A stretch of 64,000 bases of DNA. Source: Coenobita brevimanus. Lineage: Eukaryota; Arthropoda; Malacostraca; Decapoda; Coenobitidae. The stretch spans positions 22,621,616-22,685,615 of the forward strand of contig CM064712.1 in assembly GCA_032717465.1 (NCBI GenBank), in the 5' to 3' direction. A program made the position numbers and the translations under genes. Below are positions 1-10,080 of this stretch, piece after piece (the stretch's first letter is position 1; each line of letters begins with the position of its first letter). The notes below the pieces were generated by a model. It saw only the letters and a list, made by a program, of their open reading frames with translations. It was not told the DNA's origin and made no database searches.

Positions 1-440
1 AGGTTAGAATATGCAACAGTAGTGTGGTCTCCACACAAAAAGAAAGATATAAACAAGATTGAGAGAATACAAAGAACAGCAACCAAGATGGTCCCCAGTC
101 TGGCAGACCTGTCATACAGAGAGAGGCTAGAAAAGCTGGATTTGCCTTCCTTAGAGGAAAGGAGAAAGAGGGGAGACATGATTGCAGTGTTCAGGACCAT
201 GGTGGGAGGAGATAAAATTGACAAAGAAGATCTGTTTGTATGGGATAAGAGAGCAACAAGAGGACACGGAATGAAATTGAAAAAGTCAAGCTGCATGAAG
301 GGTATCAGGTAATATAGCTTACCTTACAGAAGTTTAGATTTATGGAATAGCGTGGACAAAGAGATCGTCTAGTCTAAAAACTTAGAGTTTAAATCTAGAT
401 TTGACTTATTGCGAAACAGCGACTGAAACCCACGAGCATA
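1..440 (+). pseudogene. LINE reverse transcriptase C-terminus, copy 1
   Basis: Frame 1 is open from base 1 to a TAA at 310-312. It encodes the post-RT region (RLEYATVVWSPHKKKD, then IERIQRTATKMVPSL). The same frame continues past the stop with YSLPYRSLDLWNS, showing that the original protein was longer. Copy 2 carries a different stop slightly upstream, so each copy decayed independently here. This fragment is the C-terminal domain and lacks the catalytic core. Confidence 0.8.
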
Positions 441-628
441 GCACATTCCGTGTATATCACAATTACTGTAGTTATAATAGGTAAATACATAAATATTTGG
501 AACGACTTAAACGAAGAGGTGGTGCATGAGAAAAACATTCATGTGTGTAAAGGTAGACCTGATAAATGTGGATTTGGAGACAGGACAACACGAGCATTGC
601 TCAATTCCTGTATACTACAAATAGGTAA

Positions 629-630
<2 letters not shown>

Positions 631-674
<44 letters not shown>
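631..674. repeat. (AC)22 microsatellite, LINE 3' tail
   Basis: Uninterrupted AC repeat of 44 nt directly after the LINE 3' terminal GGTAAATAC. It is probably the tail made during reverse transcription. The next LINE copy appears to start immediately after it. Confidence 0.95.
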
Positions 675-676
<2 letters not shown>

Positions 677-890
677 ACAGCCGGAGAGAGCAGACGTCCC
701 AGCCATCGCTGCTAACCTTAAGTAGTTTCAGGAATTTTGTCTGTCCTGTCTCCTAAGGTCTTGTTTTAAATTCAAAATAATGAAAGTTAATAGACTACCA
801 AAAATGTAAAGATTTATTGACTAGATTGTACATGAATGTTTGTAGTTTTTTTCCGGTAACAGCTGTTTTGGTATTTAACCAACATCAAAC

Positions 891-1880
891 ATGGCCGAAA
901 ATATAAACAATGAGGGACTGGAATTTCAAGGATTTGATGCTAATACCAATGTCATGGACCTGGTTAAAACATTAATTATGAGGATTAGTGAACTCGAAAA
1001 GAAAGTAGAGAATCTAGTGATAAAGGATGTGTCAGTAAATACGGAAACCACCATACAGAGTCTGATCCAGTCCAATGAAACAGCCAATGAAGAGATTAGG
1101 AATTTGAAGCGGGAAAATGTTGAACTGAGGAGGAAACTAGAAGAGAGTACTAATAAAACGGAGAAGGTGAGTAATGTATTAGAAGAACATAAGGCAAAGT
1201 GGGCACACGTAGAAGAAGAACAGAAAGAAGTGGTCAGCTTAAGAGAGATCATCCAGGAAGAAAGGGAAATGAACAAGAAAGAAATGGAAGAAAATGTAGT
1301 GAAAATACTGAAGAAAAAAGAGAAAATAGTGAGAGAAACTGTAGAAAGGAACAGATGTGTGATAGTATTTGGAAACAGGGAAGAGGAAGAAAAGGTTAGG
1401 TTCGTAAGACTCGAGAGAGACACGAACATGGTGAGAGGAATATTAGGCAAGATTGACCCGAAGGAGACAAGTGGGTAAAAGAAATTGAGGAAGTAAGGAG
1501 GATAGGGCCTTACAAGAAAGGGGAAACAAGACCAATGAGAGTCAAGTTTACATCAGAAAGTGTAATAAATGAGATACTTAAAGTGACCTGGAAATTAAGC
1601 AAAGAGGCGGGGATGGAAAATATTATAATAAGAAAAGATCTGAATGAAGAAGAAAGAGAAGTTTTAAAATCATTAAAGGAAGAAGTAAAGGAAAAAAATG
1701 ATAAGAGGACAGAGGAAGAATGTAATACTTTTTTTTTGGAGAGTATTGGATATGAAAGTAAGGAAATGGTATTTAAGGAAATAGAAGTGAAGGGAACTAA
1801 GGGGGATGGTTGTGAAAGATCAGAAGTTGAGGAAGTGGTACGGACAGAGGGTAGGAGAGAAGAGGGTATTAATAATGTCA
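891..1880 (+). pseudogene. LINE ORF1 (nucleic-acid-binding coiled-coil protein)
   Basis: ATG at 891 opens 195 codons rich in Glu, Lys and Asn with long heptad-like runs, about residues 25-150, typical of the trimerising coiled coil of LINE ORF1 proteins. The frame ends at a TAA near 1476. The expected continuation (a conserved IGPYKKGETRP stretch, then RVKFTSESV and KDLNEEER) lies in another frame from about 1467. This resembles the C-terminal RNA-binding domain of LINE ORF1 proteins. A 1-nt indel near 1465-1472 explains the break. After it the frame runs straight into the endonuclease, so ORF1 and endonuclease share one frame, which is unusual for a two-ORF LINE and could be secondary. Confidence 0.75.
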
Positions 1881-3013
1881 AAAATAATTTGAAGGTGATA
1901 TATACTAATGTTGATGGTTTAATATCGACAAGGATCGAAATTAATGATTTCTTGAGAGAACATGAACCTGATGTCATGTGCTTTGTAGAGACCAAATTAA
2001 GAGAAGATATTGATGTTCATTTAGGAGATGGTAAATACAAACTGTGGAGAAAAGACAGAAAAGAAAAAAAGGGAGGAGGAGTGATGATAGCAGTGAAGAA
2101 CAACATAAATGTAGATACTGTGGAAATGGGAGAAGGCAGGGCTGAAGTGATATATATGAAATTAGAAACTGGAGAGAATGTTAAGAGAGATATGGCGGTA
2201 GTGTATGTTTCCCTAAAGACGAGAGCATGGAAGGATGACGAATACCATGAGATGTTGTCAGATATGGCTAGCTACTTGCAAAAAATAATTGAGAAAAGCA
2301 ATAATATAATTTTGGTGGGTGACTTTAATTGTAAAGAGGTGAACTGGGAGGAATGGTACTCGGGAGGCGGCGAGGATTCATGGGGCATTATGTTATTAAA
2401 TATAATAATGAATAATGTGATGACACAATGGGTCAAAGGAGAGACACGGTTTCGAGGTGAGGACACACCAGCAAGGTTAGATTTACTGTTCACCAAAGAA
2501 CCCAATGTAATAGAATCATTGGAATATCTCTGTCCTTTGGGAAAAAGTGATCACGTGGTCATTGAGTTCCAGATGTTAATAGGAAACGTCGAGCCAAGAG
2601 ACGAGCTTCATAGACAGGGAAGATACAACTTTGGGAAAGCAAATTTTACAGGATTGAGAAACTTTTTTTGAAAATGCGGATTGGAGAAAATTCAGAGAAA
2701 CAAGAGAGATACAGAGGAAGTGGGATATCTTTCTAGACCTGTATAATTTGGGAGTGGAAAAATTTGTACCAAGAGTAAGAGGGAAAGAAAACAGGAAAAA
2801 GGAGTGGTTTAATAGAAGGTGTATGATAGCAAAAAAAGAGAGAGATAAGGCGTGGAACAATTGGAGAAAGAGAGGTAACGACAGAACAAAGGAAGAATAT
2901 AAAAGAACAAGAAATGAATACACAAGAATACGTAGAGAAGAACAAAGGAATTTTGAAAAAGGTATAATTGACAAATGCAAGGATGAACCCAAACTGTTTT
3001 ATAGATTTGTTAA
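1881..3013 (+). pseudogene. LINE endonuclease and linker to RT
   Basis: Apurinic/apyrimidinic-like endonuclease that would nick target DNA to prime reverse transcription. Counting from the ATG at 1535, the motifs are YTNVDGL (about 123-129), the catalytic Glu in VETKL (E152), VGDFN (262-265) and the terminal SDH (338-340). All key residues seem present. The frame is broken by a 7-T run at 2663-2669. The linker continues in another frame from about 2671 (NADWRKFRE, then KEWFNRRCM) to RFVN, where the TTAA element is inserted at 3010-3013. Confidence 0.8.
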
Positions 3014-4013
3014 CCCCTTAAACGCGGCCGTGTACAGTCGTTCCCCCCCGAGTGGCGGGGTTGTATCGCGGTCTGAGTACCTGTAGGAAAATATTCGCCA
3101 AAAATCAGAGATTAACCCTAGAACATTAAACTTGGTATGGCAGATAGTACTTACATTCAACTTTCTCCAGAGACAGGTGTTGAGCCTTCGTGGACTACCC
3201 AAGGACTTGTGGAGACTTGCAAAGTTGGGTAACCAAATCTTCACTTTCACACCTCCAGCAACCCGGTTTCCCCTCTACCACAGCCTCATTCTGTCACAGT
3301 AAACTTTATACTACAACGTAAAGGTAGTTAGGAATCCGTATTTGTACAATAAGCACTGAAAATAAGGCTAAAATCAACGAAGCGTATGGCCGACATGCAC
3401 TGTGGCGGCGGTCTTCCCGTCACTCAACAAACATTTCCATTTTCACAGCTAAAAACATGTATACTACATTATTTTCAATCATATTACTTCCCAAAAGATC
3501 ACCACGGCGCGCTTTTTATTCTGCCTTACGCCCGCCACTTTATTCTCGTTCCTGTCGGCCGCTTGCACTGACTGGGAAGAGCTAGAACTCGCCATAATGT
3601 CACTTTGAAAGCCTGCAGTAAACTGACGCTAAACAGGGGCAAACCGTGAGAAAAAAAGCTAGTGTTACAACTGGGGAAACAAGCGTTTCCTAGTAGCATA
3701 AACTGCTTGTGAGAGGAGAGCGCAGATTTACAGTTCTGAGCGCTCAGAGCGCTGCCATGTATCACAGCCAGGCTGGCCGGGCCGTGGTGGGGGGGGATGG
3801 GGGGAAAACGCAATACTTGGCAACAACTGAGGTCAGTAGTACAAAGGTAAAGTATGCTAGTTGTAGCTAGAGGGTAGTGGTACTGATAGACAATACCAGC
3901 TGGAGCCTGCTTGCCCGCGGTTATTCAAAATTTACTAGAATCGCAAATGCGACGCTCCGCCGTTATGTCCTTTTTGCCGAGCGTCGCAAACGAGACGATC
4001 CGCGTTTAAGGGG
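3014..4013. mobile_element. piggyBac-like non-autonomous element (MITE), copy 1
   Basis: A 1000-bp insert flanked by TTAA at 3010-3013 and 4014-4017. It has 14-bp perfect terminal inverted repeats, CCCCTTAAACGCGG. TTAA duplication with ends starting CCC is the hallmark of the piggyBac superfamily. Removing the insert plus one TTAA rejoins the LINE frame exactly (RFVN|GKLKQKEG), which proves the boundaries. No transposase is present. A second copy in reverse orientation lies at 21476-22480, and a relative sharing the end sequences lies at 22538-24505. Confidence 0.9.
3479..3595 (-). CDS. 38-aa ORF inside the TTAA element, copy 1
   Basis: A short ORF starting MASSSSS and containing a basic stretch (NKKRA). 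It is also open in the second copy at 21899-22015 with two substitutions visible. It may be the remnant N-terminus of a lost transposase, because Ser-rich starts are common there, or it may be chance. No function can be assigned. Confidence 0.25.
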   Translation of the reverse strand: MASSSSSQSVQAADRNENKVAGVRQNKKRAVVIFWEVI

Positions 4014-4017
4014 TTAA

Positions 4018-5721
4018 TGGCAAACTGAAACAAAAGGAAGGAATCATCAAGCTGAAAGTAGAAGGGGAGGTCTTTAAGGATGCGGCAATGCAAGCAGAAA
4101 TAGTGAACAAACGTTTCCAGTCAGTTTTCACTAAAGAAAAGGAGCTTGTGGAAGGGGAGGGAGTGATTAGAAATGTTCCGGTGATGAAAGATATAAAAGT
4201 GGAGGTACAGGAAGTGTATAAATTACTGGAAACTCAAGATGTAAGGAAAGCCCCAGGACTTGATGGAATTTCCAATTGGGTACTGAAGGAATGCAGAGAA
4301 CAACTGGCGGATAAAATTAACAGCTTAATTGTATGCTCACTGGAAGAGGGGAAAGTGCCAAAAGAATGGAAGAGAGCAAATGTGGTACCAATTTACAAGG
4401 GAGGAAACAGGGAAGAACCCCTGAATTATAGACCAGTGTCTCTAACCAGCATGGTCGCAAAATTGTGTGAGAGAATCCTGAAAGACAGATGGATAAAATA
4501 TCTGGAAGAGATGAATATTTTGAGTGAATGTCGGTTTGGATTCAGAAGTGGAAGGTCATGTGTTTCTAACTTGTTGAGCTTTTACTCAAGAGCGATTGAT
4601 GTGGTACAGGAGAGAGATGGTTGGGTGGATTGTGTGTACTTAGACTTAGAGAAGGCCTTTGACAAGGTACCTCATAAGAGACTAATGTGGAAACTAGAAT
4701 ATATAGGAGGACTAAAGGGGAAACTTCTGGAATGGATGAGAGACTTTTTGAGAGACAGACAAATGAGGACAGTAATAAAGGAAAAGATGTCTGGATGGAG
4801 GGAAGTAATAAGTGGAGTCCCTCAAGGCACAGTGTTGGCGCCAGTAATGTTCCTGATTTACGTAAATGATATGGTAGATGGAGTGAACAGTTATGCAAGT
4901 CTGTTTGCTGATGATGTAAAGATCTTGAGGAAGATAGAGGTTGAGGAGGATTGTAAAATACTGCAGGAGGATTTGGATAGGATACACAATTGGAGCCGGA
5001 CATGGGAAATGAAATTTAATGTAAAGAAATGTAAAATATTGGAAATGGGTAAAAGTACCAGGAGACCATCACTGAATTATTTTTTGGGTAATGAATTAAT
5101 CACAAAAATGAGAGAAGAGAAAGATTTGGAAGTGCTGGTCCAAGATAGTTTGTCACCAGAAAAGCACATTAACAAAATAGTTGGAGAGACTTATAAACTC
5201 TTGACTAACATAAGAGTAGCATTTCATTATATGGATGAGGAAATGATGAAAAAATTGATAGTGGCCATGATCCGCCCCAGGTTAGAATATGCAGCGGTAG
5301 TGTGGTCCCCACACAAAAAGAAAGATATAAACAAGATTGAGAGAATACAAAGAACAGCAACCAAGATGGTCCCCAGTCTGACAGACCTGTCTTACAGAGA
5401 GAGGCTGGAAAAACTGGATTTGCCTTCGTTAGAGGAAAGGAGAAAGAGGGGAGACATGATTGCGGTGTTCAGGATCATGGTGGGAGTAGATAAAATTGAC
5501 AAAGAAGATCTGTTTGTATGGGATAAGAGAGCAACAAGAGGACATGGAATGAAATAGAAAAAGTCAAGCTGCTTGAAGGATATCAAGAAATATAGCTTTC
5601 CTTACAGAAGTATAGACTTATGGAATAGCGTGGACAAAGAGATCGTCTAGTCTAAAAACTTAAATGAGTTTAAAGTTAAATTCGACTTATTGAGAAACAG
5701 CGACGGAAACCCACGAGCATA
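4018..5721 (+). pseudogene. CR1-like LINE reverse transcriptase
   Basis: Open from the insertion point through 5557 (ATG at 4088 gives 489 aa). RT motifs in order, numbered from 4088: APGLDGISNW (55-64), NYRPVSLTS (113-121), FGFRSGRS (150-157), motif A YLDLEKAFDKVPH (184-196), motif B SGVPQGTVLAP (242-252), motif C FADD (273-276). The catalytic core is intact. The frame stops at a TAG (5555-5557) where copy 1 has a Leu codon. Homology continues (KYSFPYRSIDLWNS) to about 5721. The block and motif wording resemble CR1/Rex1-clade RTs. Without the upstream breaks and the TTAA insertion it would be part of one long ORF with the endonuclease. Confidence 0.85.
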
Positions 5722-5918
5722 GTACATTCCGTGTATATCACAATTAGGTTTATTAGGTAAATACTTAAATATTTGGAACAACTTAGACAAAGAGGTGGTG
5801 CATGAGAAAAACATTCATGTGTGTAAAGGTAGACTTGATAAATGTGGATATGGAGACAGGACAACACGAGCATTGCTCAATTCCTGTATACTACAAATAG
5901 GTAAATACAAATAGGTAA

Positions 5919-5920
<2 letters not shown>

Positions 5921-5949
<29 letters not shown>
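5921..5949. repeat. (AC)n microsatellite, LINE copy 2 tail
   Basis: 29 nt of AC repeat after a doubled AAATAGGTAAATAC motif. This is the same terminal arrangement as copy 1. Confidence 0.9.
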
Positions 5950-5951
<2 letters not shown>

Positions 5952-6477
5952 GTCCTGGTATGAGACAGGCCTACAAGTTGAGGTGGCTGGCATGAAGGCC
6001 ACCATCAGTCAGAACCAAATCTCTCAATGGCCTTACTAATTATTAATAACAGTTTCAGTAATGGAGACTTACATGAGGATGTATTATCATAAATACACGG
6101 TAAGGTAAGTATTCTGTGGGTTAGATATGCACACACATCATGGATCAAGGTACTGCACCATGCCAGGCCCAGTGATAATTCGTAAACAAAAAACAGCTGA
6201 TTCCATTGAATGTAAGGCGGTGGTGAGAGACTTGTAGTTCTCGTAGTTCCACTTTAAATAAATAATTTAATGCCAAATCATTATCCTAACCTAATTTATG
6301 ATATTACAGTGTGTTTGGATAAGTTACCATAGGTTAGTTTAGGTTAGATTAGGCTACATTATGATTAAATAAAGTTAGTTTAAACTGTGGTAGATTAGGT
6401 TAGGGTTGGCTGGGTTAAGTTGGGTTAGGTTAGTTGTGGTTGGGTTTGGTTATATTGTTAGGTTAGACGGTTTAAGT
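5950..6477. other. Non-coding interval with degenerate TTAGG-like DNA
   Basis: No gene seen. 5951-5985 resembles part of the SINE at 8270-8650 (agtcctg..tatgagacag). From about 6325 to 6470 the DNA is built of GGTTAG, TTAGGTTAG and GGTTGGG words, reminiscent of degenerate arthropod telomere repeat TTAGG in an interstitial position. Confidence 0.5.
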
Positions 6478-8605
6478 TATGAAGAGGTTAAGAGAGCAAT
6501 TGAAGAAAAGAGGAAGAAGTGGCCAGAGTGGTTACAGGACAGGGGTTCAGTTGAAATAAGAACTGAATATATTGAGAGCAAGAAGCATGTAAAGAGGCTA
6601 GTGAAGAGGAAAAAGGAGGTAAATAATGATTTAGGAAGAAAAATGAATGCAAACTACTCTGAAAATAGGAAGTTATTCTGAAAAAAGGTGCAGAAATGTA
6701 GAAGTGAAAGCGGAAAGAAATTTGAAGGTGTGAAGGATGCAGTTGGTAGATTATTAACCCATGGGGATGAAGTAAGGACCAGATGGGAAGAATATTTTGA
6801 AAGTGTGATGAATGGGAATAGAGACAGCAGAGCCACTGTAAACGTGATTGGTTTTGGGGGTGTGCAGAGAAGGAATGCAGTGCCAGGAACCGTGACCCTT
6901 GCACAAGTGAAGAGCGCTGTGAAGCGGCTGAAAAATGGGAAAGCAGCTGGGGTTGATGATGTGTATGCAGAGATGATTAAAAGTAGTGGAGAGAGCAGAA
7001 TTGGATGTTGGAGATATGTAGGAAGGCATGGATGAATGAAACTGCCAGCAGAGTGGAAAAAGGCCGTGATTGTACCCTTTTACAAAAACAAAGGTGAGTG
7101 AAGTGAGTGCAAGAATTATTGTGGCATAAGTTTATTGAGTCTAGTAGGGAAGATATATGGAGAAATTATTATAGAGAAAGGAAGAGACATACCAGAAGTC
7201 CTAGTGAGGTGGCTTTAGGAGTGGCAGAGGATGTGTGGATCAAATATTTGCAGTGACCTATAGTGGAGAAAGCTTGTCAGAAGGACTATAGACCAAAGGT
7301 GTTTATGGCATTCATGGATCTGGAAAAAGCATATGACAATGTAGACAGAGAAGGATTGTGGAAGGTGTTGCTCATGTACGGTGTAGATGGTAAGCTGCTA
7401 GGTGCCGTCAAGTGTTTTTATGATGGTAGTGAAGCATGTGTAAGAGTTAATGGGCATCTTAGTGAATGGTTCACGATCGGTGTAGGCATGCATCAAGGTT
7501 GTGTGGTGTCCTCATGGTTGTTCAGTATACTGTGTACTGTATATGGATGAGGTGAGGAGAGAAGTAAAAACACGAATATTGGAGAGGGGGATGGCGTTGG
7601 TAATGAATGGTGATGTATGGAATATCTCAAATTTGTTGTATGCTGATGATGCAGTACTGCTTGCAAATACTGGACAAGAACTTGGTAGTCTGGTGCAAAG
7701 TTTTGCTGATGTCTGTGAGCATTGTTCCTTGAGAGTAAATGTAGAAAAGAGTAAAGTGATGATTAATGAGAGAGAAGGTGACTCCCAGTGCGATGTTGCA
7801 GTGAATGGAGACAGGACTTGGTGAGAGAGTTGAAATACCTGGGTACAGTGATAGAAAAAGAAAGGAAAATGTGCAAAAGAAGTGGAAAGTAGAGTGACAC
7901 AAGGAAGGAAAGTAGCTGGTGCAATGAAGGCCTTGATGAGAAACAGAGGCTTGAGTGTTGCAGCTGCAGAAGCCTTGCATGAAGGAGTGTTAGTGCCAGC
8001 TTTAACATACGGATGTGAGACTATAGTGTGGCATGAAATTGAAATATCAAGAGTGAGAATGGTGGAGATGGGACTGCTGAGGAATGTGTGTGGAGTACAG
8101 AGAGTGGATAGGTTACGAAATAATGTGATTTGTGAAAGATGTGGAGTGAGGAAGTCTGTGGACACCAGAATCAAAGAGAGTGTACTGAAATGGCATAGTC
8201 ATGTGGAGAGAATGGATAATTATAGAGTGGTGAAAAAAGGTACAGTGCATCTGAGTGAATTTGAAGGAGGGGGAGGCGGTGGCTGAATCGGTAGAGAGGC
8301 GGCTTGCGGTCCTGATGGACCCAGGATCGAATCCCGGCTGGGGCAGGGAACAGTTTAAGGATTTGAATTTCCTAAAAAGCATACTTTCCTGATCTACCAG
8401 GTGACCTGCCGACATGTCGTAAAAGTACCCCTGCTAATACCAGTACATGAGTCCTGTATGAGACAGCCCTAGCATGTATTCAATATGGACGGTGGGTGTT
8501 AGGGCCGAAGTGGTGACATGTGGAGGTGTAGGAGGACTACTGGGCCTTGGGATAGGCCACTGCCTCCAAGAAATAGGCCCTGAGCCTCTGCCCAGAGTCG
8601 GACAC

Positions 8606-8639
<34 letters not shown>

Positions 8640-8763
8640 AGAAGAAGAAGGTGGAGGGATATGGTGGATGAGTGTGTGTGGAAGAGAGGTTTGGAAGTCA
8701 GTGAGGCTAGGGGACTGACAAGAGGTCAAGCTGGGTGGATGAATATTGTGAGAAGCTCATGAT
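6478..8763 (+). pseudogene. RTE-type reverse transcriptase, copy A
   Basis: Pieces in several frames together cover an RTE-clade RT. Seen are the linker with ENRKLF (6655-6678), VKRLKNGKAAGVDDVYAEM (about 6920-6975), YKNKGE (7081-7098), FMAFMDLEKAYDNVDREG (7302-7356, motif A), MHQGCVVSSWLF (7489-7524, motif B), LLYADDAVLL (7636-7665, motif C), RVNVEKSKVMI (7735-7767) and a C-terminus with a Cys/His-rich stretch (ERCGVRKSV). The last segment after the SINE ends at a stop near 8761-8763. At least five frameshifts or stops make it non-functional, although motif C itself is intact. Confidence 0.8.
8270..8650 (+). mobile_element. tRNA-derived SINE with poly(A)/AAG tail
   Basis: The head has an RNA polymerase III A box (TGGCTGAATCGG, 8280-8291) and B box (GGATCGAATCC, 8324-8334) with tRNA-like spacing. 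A unique body follows, then a tail of about 28 A ending in AAG repeats (8609-8650). It splits the RT ORF of LINE A, so it inserted after A. The Gly/Glu-rich junctions (ggagg) at both sides hint at a short target duplication, but I cannot define it exactly. Confidence 0.8.
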
Positions 8764-9147
8764 CAGGGATTTGGCAACACTTTTTAACGTGACAGCTACT
8801 GGATTGACTCTATCAGATACGTTTGTGTGACGCTACAGATTGTGGTGAATGTTTTTGCCTTACCAGATACAGCCAGGATTCCGTGGGCTTGAATGGTGAG
8901 TGAATGGAAGTGTGGCTTATTGGATTGGGCAAATTGGGCTGCCTGGACATTGCTACTCCTCACCCTGCCCTAGGGTTGAGGTCCAGATGATGATGAATGA
9001 TGAAACATGTGTAGGTTCAGTAAGGTTTGGCTTGTAATAATAAGTATTGAACTAGGTTCATGTTGTCCTGTCTTCATTTAGTATGGATATGTAAGGATGA
9101 ATTTATTCAGCTTATGGAAAAATATACTGAACTGGAGGGGTTATATA

Positions 9148-10080
9148 CGAGATGCTGTCCATAATTTTCCAGACTAATGCTATATAAATTTGAAAACTCA
9201 CCATAGCTCCTATTGGCCACCATCACCCTCGAAGTAGTTCCCTTGTGCATTGGTACACTGGTCCCAGCGTTTCCTCCATTGCTGGAACGCTCCCTGGAAG
9301 TCCCTCTCGATGGGAGTGTCAAGCACCGCCTGCTGTTCCTTTTGGATGTCCTCAGTGGTATCAAAACAATGCCCTCTCAGCTTAATCTTCATTTTTGGGA
9401 ACAGATAAGTCACAGAGGGCCTGGACAAGAAGGTTTCATCTTCTGAGACAAGTCCAAGAAGCTCAGTGCAGATATCATCGCATTGCTGCATGTGGTCAGC
9501 CATCAGGAGCCTGGGGACAAATTTGGCTGTGATACAGCACTTGCCTAATTCCTCAGTGAGAATCCTCTGACATGTCACAAAACCAATTCCCACCTCCTCA
9601 CCAATTTGGTCAATGCTCTGATGTCAGTCCTAATGGATGAGCTTCTGAATTTTTGCAACATTCTGAGGAGTTGTGCCGGTTGAGGGCCTCCCTGTGTGGT
9701 TGTCATCATCAACCGATGTTCGACCAGCCTTGAACTGTGCCTGCCACTGAAACATCTGTGTCCGACCAAGAGATTGCCCACCAAACACATGCTGAATCAT
9801 TGTCATTTTTTTTTAGGTTTTTGTTTTGCATTTTTCCTGAGATTTGCAGAAAATTTGATGCAAAGTCACTGTTGCTTTTTTATATCTATCCGAAAATCAC
9901 GTGACGATACATGGATGAGAGCATACAAATGAATGTTGCAAATCTCCACATCTGCCTAGCTCCTAGCTGCTTGACACACTGACTCACAGTGCATGATAGT
10001 GCTGCCACCTGGAGGCGCATCGTGCTACTACAATCCGTTTAGGCGTCGTGATCCCTGTCCTGAAAATTTTGAATAGCACC
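9148..10080 (-). mobile_element. mariner-like element, internally deleted
   Basis: TA-flanked element (TA at 9146-9147 and 10081-10082) with imperfect terminal inverted repeats near 9153-9174 and 10057-10078 (17 of 22 matching by eye, core AATTTTC). It contains the mariner transposase remnant described separately. At 933 bp it is about 350 bp shorter than a usual 1.3-kb mariner, consistent with an internal deletion. Confidence 0.75.
9205..9870 (-). pseudogene. mariner transposase remnant
   Basis: Minus-strand reading gives the N-terminal helix-turn-helix region and linker (MIQHVFGGQSLGRTQMF, FKAGRTSVDDD, GRPST at about 9680-9795). It continues with GIGFVTCQRILTEELG and ends SEDETFLS. It then jumps to the family's C-terminus (GHCFDTTEDIQ, FQQWRKRWDQC, GNYFEGD at 9215-9380). 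The catalytic core with the DDD triad is missing, so the deletion removed the active site. Stops and a frameshift near 9600 also break the N-terminal half. Confidence 0.75.

Larger units (their letters stand above)
1..674 (+). mobile_element. CR1-like LINE, copy 1 (3' end only)
   Basis: This is the 3' end of a non-LTR retrotransposon; the rest lies left of the window. Bases 1-309 translate as the end of a reverse transcriptase ORF and are nearly identical to 5280-5557 in copy 2. The 3' region continues through a second C-terminal-like module (about 480-620) and ends in GGTAAATAC followed by (AC)n. Copy 2 ends the same way, so (AC)n is the tail of this family rather than chance flanking DNA. 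Clade assignment (CR1/Rex1-like) rests on the RT motifs of copy 2. Confidence 0.85.
675..5949 (+). mobile_element. CR1-like LINE, copy 2 (near full length, interrupted)
   Basis: A near-complete non-LTR retrotransposon of about 4.3 kb once the 1-kb insertion at 3014-4013 is discounted. Order: about 215 nt of 5' leader, coiled-coil ORF1, apurinic-type endonuclease, reverse transcriptase, 3' region and (AC)n tail at 5921-5949. It is inactive: there is a 1-nt frameshift near 1470, an extra T in the T run at 2663-2669, the TTAA insertion, and a stop at 5555-5557 before the C-terminal module. The exact 5' end is uncertain; 675 is chosen because the upstream copy's tail ends there. Confidence 0.8.
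6478..9003 (+). mobile_element. RTE-type LINE copy A (5' truncated, SINE-interrupted)
   Basis: Decayed non-LTR element beginning in mid-ORF (YEEVKRAIEEKRKKW) and ending after the ORF with a 3' region closing in gatgatgatgaatgatgaa. The SINE at 8270-8650 sits in the ORF: coding before it ends HLSEFEGG and resumes after it as WRDMVDECVWKRG. It belongs to a different subfamily from copies B-E, with only moderate protein similarity. Confidence 0.8.
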
